Shown piece by piece: positions 8,916 through 11,392 of a stretch of DNA of 11,392 bases. Both the position numbers and the translations under genes were made by a program. Below the pieces are notes generated by a model. That model was given only the letters and a program-made list of their open reading frames with translations, was not told the origin of the DNA and made no database searches. Source of the DNA: Eubacteriales Family XIII. Incertae Sedis bacterium (lineage in GTDB: Bacteria > Bacillota > Clostridia > Peptostreptococcales > Anaerovoracaceae); the NCBI GenBank assembly GCA_031255695.1, contig JAIRSA010000026.1, positions 1-11,392 on the forward strand. The letters run 5' to 3'. The stretch's first letter is position 1. Each line of letters opens with the position of its first letter.

Positions 8916-10070
8916 TCACCGTTCCACGCCGCCGGCCGTCCCGCCCTCAGGGGCTTCTACCGCTGGCCCGGTGGCCTGCAATGTCTCTGGCATATAAATG
9001 CCTTTCACCATCTTCTCTATCTCTTCTTCGTCGATAAACCAGTACGACAGGCGATCCTGCATGTGCGCCTCGCCCGGCGTCAGGTATGTCGTGATGTTTT
9101 CGGTGTCAAGTTTAATAGCGCTCAGCGCCAGCTTGCCTGCCACGCCGATTTTCAGATCCGTTTCGACATTTTCCATTATTGTCTCGACGACCTTGGGCAG
9201 GTTGGGGCCGAGGCATTTCTTGAGCGCGGACTTCATGAAGTCCTGCTGGGCCCTGACGCGCCCTATATCCCCTTCGGGGTAGCCTACCCCCCCGGCGCTT
9301 TCGTTGTTCTTCCTGAATCTCAGGAATTTGATGGCGTCCTCGCCCATGAGGACCTGCTCGCCCTTATCGAAGTGTATGTGGAGCGGCTTCGGCTTGTCGT
9401 AGACGTCGTCATAGTCCATCTTGATGGGTATGTTGACGGGCACGCCGCCTATAGAATCGACGACCTTGGACACGCCTTCGTATTTGACCACGACATAGTA
9501 GTGTATGGGCATGCCCATAAGGACCTTGCTGACCGCCTCGGCCGTCCCTGCCGCCCCGCCCTTGTAGTAAATGGCGTTTATCTTGCGCTGGGCCGGCTGC
9601 TTGGCCTCCGGCCGCTCGAAATATGTGTCGCGGGGCACGGATATCACATCCACCTTCTGGTTTTCCATGTCGTAGCTGCCCAGCATGATCGTGTCCGTCA
9701 GCCCATGGTTGATCCCCAGCAGCAGTATGTTCATCCGCTTCGCGTCCCGGAACATCACGTAGTTCGGGTCCTCCGGATCGCCGCTCGGCACCGTAACCGC
9801 CACCGGCAGTTCCTCGCTCTCGCTGATGATGGGCTTGTCGAACATGCCCGCCGCCCAGAACTGCACGGGCACAAGCACTGTGACCAGGGCTATGAAGCAT
9901 ATCGCAAATGTGCGCACGAAGCCGCCCCTGCGCCTGTTTCTGCCAGGTTTCACTGTTTTGCCCGCTGCCGCGGCGCCCTCGGGCCTTGCCTCGGCGCCCA
10001 TCGGCGCCCCGGCGGCCGCCTCTGCCTTGTTTCTCTTGGATCTTCGCAATCGCATTCTATCTTTCCCCAT
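8916..10070 (-). CDS. LytR-CpsA-Psr (LCP) family cell wall polymer ligase, first paralogue
   Basis: A membrane-anchored phosphotransferase predicted to attach lipid-linked glycopolymers to peptidoglycan outside the membrane. The 384 residues comprise a basic, Ala-rich cytoplasmic tail (1-50, ending GRNRRRGG), one membrane segment (about 51-72, FVRTFAICFIALVTVLVPVQ) and the LCP domain from about 109. Motifs visible are KRMNILLLGINHGLTDTIML, SVPRDTYFE with Arg147 and Asp148, RKINAIYY, GGVPVNI, LRFRK (250-254) and GDIGRVRAQQDFMKSAL (268-284). Motif by motif it matches the next gene, so the two are paralogues. ATG at 10070 has no ribosome binding site and lies 7 bases after a strong hairpin. ATG at 10055 (codon 6) is preceded by GGGGAAAG and could be the real start. 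The membrane topology does not depend on this choice. The substrate polymer cannot be told. Confidence 0.94.
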   Translation of the reverse strand: MGKDRMRLRRSKRNKAEAAAGAPMGAEARPEGAAAAGKTVKPGRNRRRGGFVRTFAICFIALVTVLVPVQFWAAGMFDKPIISESEELPVAVTVPSGDPEDPNYVMFRDAKRMNILLLGINHGLTDTIMLGSYDMENQKVDVISVPRDTYFERPEAKQPAQRKINAIYYKGGAAGTAEAVSKVLMGMPIHYYVVVKYEGVSKVVDSIGGVPVNIPIKMDYDDVYDKPKPLHIHFDKGEQVLMGEDAIKFLRFRKNNESAGGVGYPEGDIGRVRAQQDFMKSALKKCLGPNLPKVVETIMENVETDLKIGVAGKLALSAIKLDTENITTYLTPGEAHMQDRLSYWFIDEEEIEKMVKGIYMPETLQATGPAVEAPEGGTAGGVER

Positions 10071-10077
10071 CTGGCCT

Positions 10078-10119
10078 GCCTGGCCCGCCCCATGCCTAGG
10101 GCAGGGGGCGGCGCCAGGC
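10078..10119 (-). other. Strong hairpin between hbd and LCP gene, abutting the LCP start
   Basis: gcctggc (10078-10084) pairs with gccaggc (10113-10119), ccgcccc (85-91) with ggggcgg (105-111), and tgcc (93-96) with ggca (100-103). That makes 18 base pairs with one bulge and one mismatch around a three-base loop. No T-run follows on the minus strand. It ends 7 bases before ATG 10070, so on the mRNA it would hide the initiation region. It may end or stabilise the hbd transcript, or limit LCP translation. Confidence 0.65.
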
Positions 10120-10120
10120 T

Positions 10121-10136
10121 GCCGGCATTGCCCGGC
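10121..10136 (-). other. Second small hairpin after hbd stop
   Basis: GCCGG and CCGGC enclose a six-base loop directly after the hbd stop codon and directly before the larger hairpin. No T-run follows. Together the two could form a compact 3' end for the hbd message. Confidence 0.4.
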
Positions 10137-10142
10137 TAGCCC

Positions 10143-10991
10143 TTACTTCGAATAATCAAAAAACCCTTTCCCGGTCTTCCTGCCCAGATGGCCGGCCCTT
10201 ACGAGCTTCCTGAGCAGCGGGTGCGGCCTGTACTTGTCCTCGCCGAACTCCTTGTGCAGTACTTCCATGATCGCCAGGCAGACATCGATGCCGATGAGAT
10301 CGCCCAGGGCGAGCGGCCCCAAGGGGTGGTTCGCGCCGAGCTTCATGGCCTCGTCGATATCCGCCGCGGAAGCGACGCCCTCAGTGAGGATGCCCGCCGC
10401 CTCATTGATCATCGGTATGAGTATCCTGTTGACGACAAAGCCAGGCGCCTCTTCGACCTCCACAGGCGTCTTGCCGATCTTCGCGGTCATCTCAAGTATG
10501 ACGGCCTTCGTCTCTTCCGAAGTCGCGAGCCCCTTGATGATCTCTATGAGCTTCATTACCGGGACAGGGTTGAAGAAATGCATGCCAATGACCTTGTCCG
10601 GCCTGTTGGTCGCGGCCGCTATCTCCGTTATGGAAAGCGACGAGGTGTTCGTGGCGAATATCGTGCCCGGCTTGCAGAGGGCGTCCAGCTCCGCGAAGAG
10701 CGCCTTCTTGGATTCCATCTCCTCTGTGGCGGCTTCTATGATTATATCCGCGTCGGCCACTATCTTGATGTCCGTCGAGCCCTTTATCCTCGCGAGCGCG
10801 GCGTCCTTGTCCTCAGCGGTGATCTTCTCTTTAGAGACCAGCTTCTCAAGATTCTTGGTCACTGTGGCGATCCCCCCGCTGACGGATGTCTCCCGCCTTG
10901 CCCTAAGGACAACTTCATAGCCATTCTGCGCAAGGACCTGTATTATCCCGGCGCCCATCGTACCTGTTCCTAATACTCCGATCTTTTTCAT
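10143..10991 (-). CDS. hbd: 3-hydroxybutyryl-CoA dehydrogenase, possibly NADPH-dependent
   Basis: Hbd reduces acetoacetyl-CoA to (S)-3-hydroxybutyryl-CoA on the way to crotonyl-CoA and butyrate, or runs in reverse. The 282 residues match the clostridial enzymes end to end in length and motif order. The Rossmann motif GTGTMGAG is at 8-15. NTSSLSITE (115-123) holds Ser117, HFFNPVPVMKLIE (138-150) holds the catalytic His138-Glu150 pair, and EAPGFVVNRI holds Asn188. The C-terminal dimer domain carries GANHPLGPLALGDLIG and GRKTGKGFFDYSK. At the end of the second beta strand it reads VVLRARRET where the NAD-type enzyme has Asp; Ala31-Arg32-Arg33 suggests NADPH preference, by inference. It has its own promoter and a GAGGAGG site 7 bases before the ATG. 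No thiolase or crotonase gene lies beside it in this window. Confidence 0.96.
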   Translation of the reverse strand: MKKIGVLGTGTMGAGIIQVLAQNGYEVVLRARRETSVSGGIATVTKNLEKLVSKEKITAEDKDAALARIKGSTDIKIVADADIIIEAATEEMESKKALFAELDALCKPGTIFATNTSSLSITEIAAATNRPDKVIGMHFFNPVPVMKLIEIIKGLATSEETKAVILEMTAKIGKTPVEVEEAPGFVVNRILIPMINEAAGILTEGVASAADIDEAMKLGANHPLGPLALGDLIGIDVCLAIMEVLHKEFGEDKYRPHPLLRKLVRAGHLGRKTGKGFFDYSK

Positions 10992-10998
10992 GGAAATA

Positions 10999-11005
10999 CC
11001 TCCTC
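10999..11005 (-). promoter_or_regulatory. Ribosome binding site of hbd
   Basis: GAGGAGG on the minus strand lies 7 bases before ATG 10991. It is the best match to the anti-Shine-Dalgarno sequence in the window and fixes the hbd start. Confidence 0.9.
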
Positions 11006-11046
11006 AATACATAAATTGTTAAAAAATTGTCAATCACACCAGTACT

Positions 11047-11075
11047 ATCATACTACATAATGCGCGTTTTAACAA
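11047..11075 (-). promoter_or_regulatory. Sigma-70/SigA-type promoter of hbd
   Basis: The minus strand has TTGTTA (11070-11075), a 17-base spacer and TATGAT (11047-11052), matching four and five of six consensus bases. Transcription would start near 11040, giving a leader of about 50 bases. A nearer TTGACA at 11028-11033 has no usable -10 box, because the start would fall inside the ribosome binding site. Confidence 0.7.
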
Positions 11076-11083
11076 GAGGGAAT

Positions 11084-11132
11084 CCGCATAGCGCGGCATT
11101 ATACGCGCAGGATCTTCTTCATCTCTTTCTTG
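11084..11132 (-). repeat. Downstream partial copy of the pgi 3' end
   Basis: These 49 bases match 11159-11207 with a single difference (11103 versus 11178). The offset is 75 bases, exactly 25 codons. The copy repeats the last nine or so codons of pgi, the TAA stop and about 15 bases beyond it. Its last codon before the stop reads Val instead of Gly. It lies between pgi and the hbd promoter and is probably untranslated. Confidence 0.85.
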
Positions 11133-11158
11133 CGATGCCCGGCCCCGGCAATGGCGGC

Positions 11159-11207
11159 CCGCATAGCGCGGCATTATCCGCGCAGGATCTTCTTCATCTC
11201 TTTCTTG
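11159..11207 (-). repeat. Original copy of the duplicated pgi 3' end
   Basis: This copy lies within the intact reading frame of pgi (ending KKEMKKILRG and TAA at 11174) and runs 15 bases past the stop. Both copies include CCGC-N5-GCGG, which could form a weak 4-base-pair hairpin after each stop. Confidence 0.8.
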
Positions 11208-11392
11208 TAGCCCTCTACCCCTGGCTGGTTGAAGGGGTCAACGCCCATGAGCCTGCCCGTGAAGGCGCACACGAGCTGGAAGAAGTAGACCATCTGCCCG
11301 AAGCTGTATGGGGACATGTCCGGGATCTCTATCTTTATGATGGGTATGTCCGCCGCCCTGTGCGCGGCTATCACGCCCTCAAGCGCCGCGCG
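11174..11392 (-). CDS. pgi: Glucose-6-phosphate isomerase, C-terminal end (5' part outside window)
   Basis: Pgi interconverts glucose-6-phosphate and fructose-6-phosphate in glycolysis and gluconeogenesis. Only the last 72 or so codons are visible; the frame is open to the right edge. The C-terminal block MSPYSFGQMVYFFQLVCAFT followed by GRLMGVDPFNQPGVEGYKK is characteristic of the family; the Lys that closes it corresponds to the conserved C-terminal active-site lysine region. The stop is TAA at 11174-11176. A 49-base partial duplicate of this end follows. No convincing terminator with a T-run separates it from hbd, which has its own promoter. Confidence 0.93.
   Translation of the reverse strand, partial: RAALEGVIAAHRAADIPIIKIEIPDMSPYSFGQMVYFFQLVCAFTGRLMGVDPFNQPGVEGYKKEMKKILRG

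Noticed and set aside
9063..10139. Plus-strand open frame of 358 codons
   Set aside because: It is antisense to the first LCP gene, whose catalytic motifs are all on the minus strand.
11028..11033. TTGACA as the hbd -35 box
   Set aside because: The only -10-like hexamers at suitable spacing would start transcription inside the ribosome binding site; the TTGTTA-N17-TATGAT pair upstream fits better.

Overview
The window looks like ordinary chromosome from a GC-rich, Gram-positive, anaerobic member of the Clostridia. The evidence is a clostridial-type 3-hydroxybutyryl-CoA dehydrogenase, two LytR-CpsA-Psr (LCP) wall-polymer ligases, an AddB-type rather than RecBCD-type nuclease subunit, and AGGAGG-like ribosome binding sites. 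The proteins carry many Ala/Gly/Pro-rich stretches. AGG (Arg) and ATA (Ile) codons are common despite the high GC. I cannot name the genus from the sequence. All eight genes that I can support lie on the minus strand, so the window reads from right to left. The long plus-strand open frames are antisense shadows.

Layout in the direction of transcription: the 3' end of glucose-6-phosphate isomerase (pgi, cut by the right edge), followed by a partial tandem copy of its last codons; a clear promoter and ribosome binding site; hbd; a strong hairpin; a first LCP gene; a 475-base gap with a 186-base imperfect palindrome and a probable promoter; a second LCP gene; a Rho-independent terminator; then rho, prmC, galE and addB, closely spaced and probably co-transcribed. 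addB runs off the left edge. It fills the first 2981 bases as one uninterrupted frame of 993 codons without a stop, and it is the largest gene here.

Functionally the genes are central: sugar phosphate isomerisation, the reductive step of the crotonyl-CoA/butyrate route, attachment of wall polymers, transcription termination, release-factor methylation, UDP-sugar epimerisation and recombinational repair. No defence system, phage, CRISPR array, tRNA or rRNA is visible.

The unusual material is in the details. Rho carries a roughly 250-residue low-complexity insertion with 14-residue repeats and an AT-hook-like motif. AddB lacks a recognisable Walker A motif and carries three repeat-built low-complexity insertions. 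Hbd has Ala-Arg-Arg where the NAD-type enzyme has Asp, which suggests NADPH use. GalE has Cys at the substrate gatekeeper position. A MITE-like palindrome separates the LCP paralogues, and a long hairpin ends 7 bases before the first LCP start codon.
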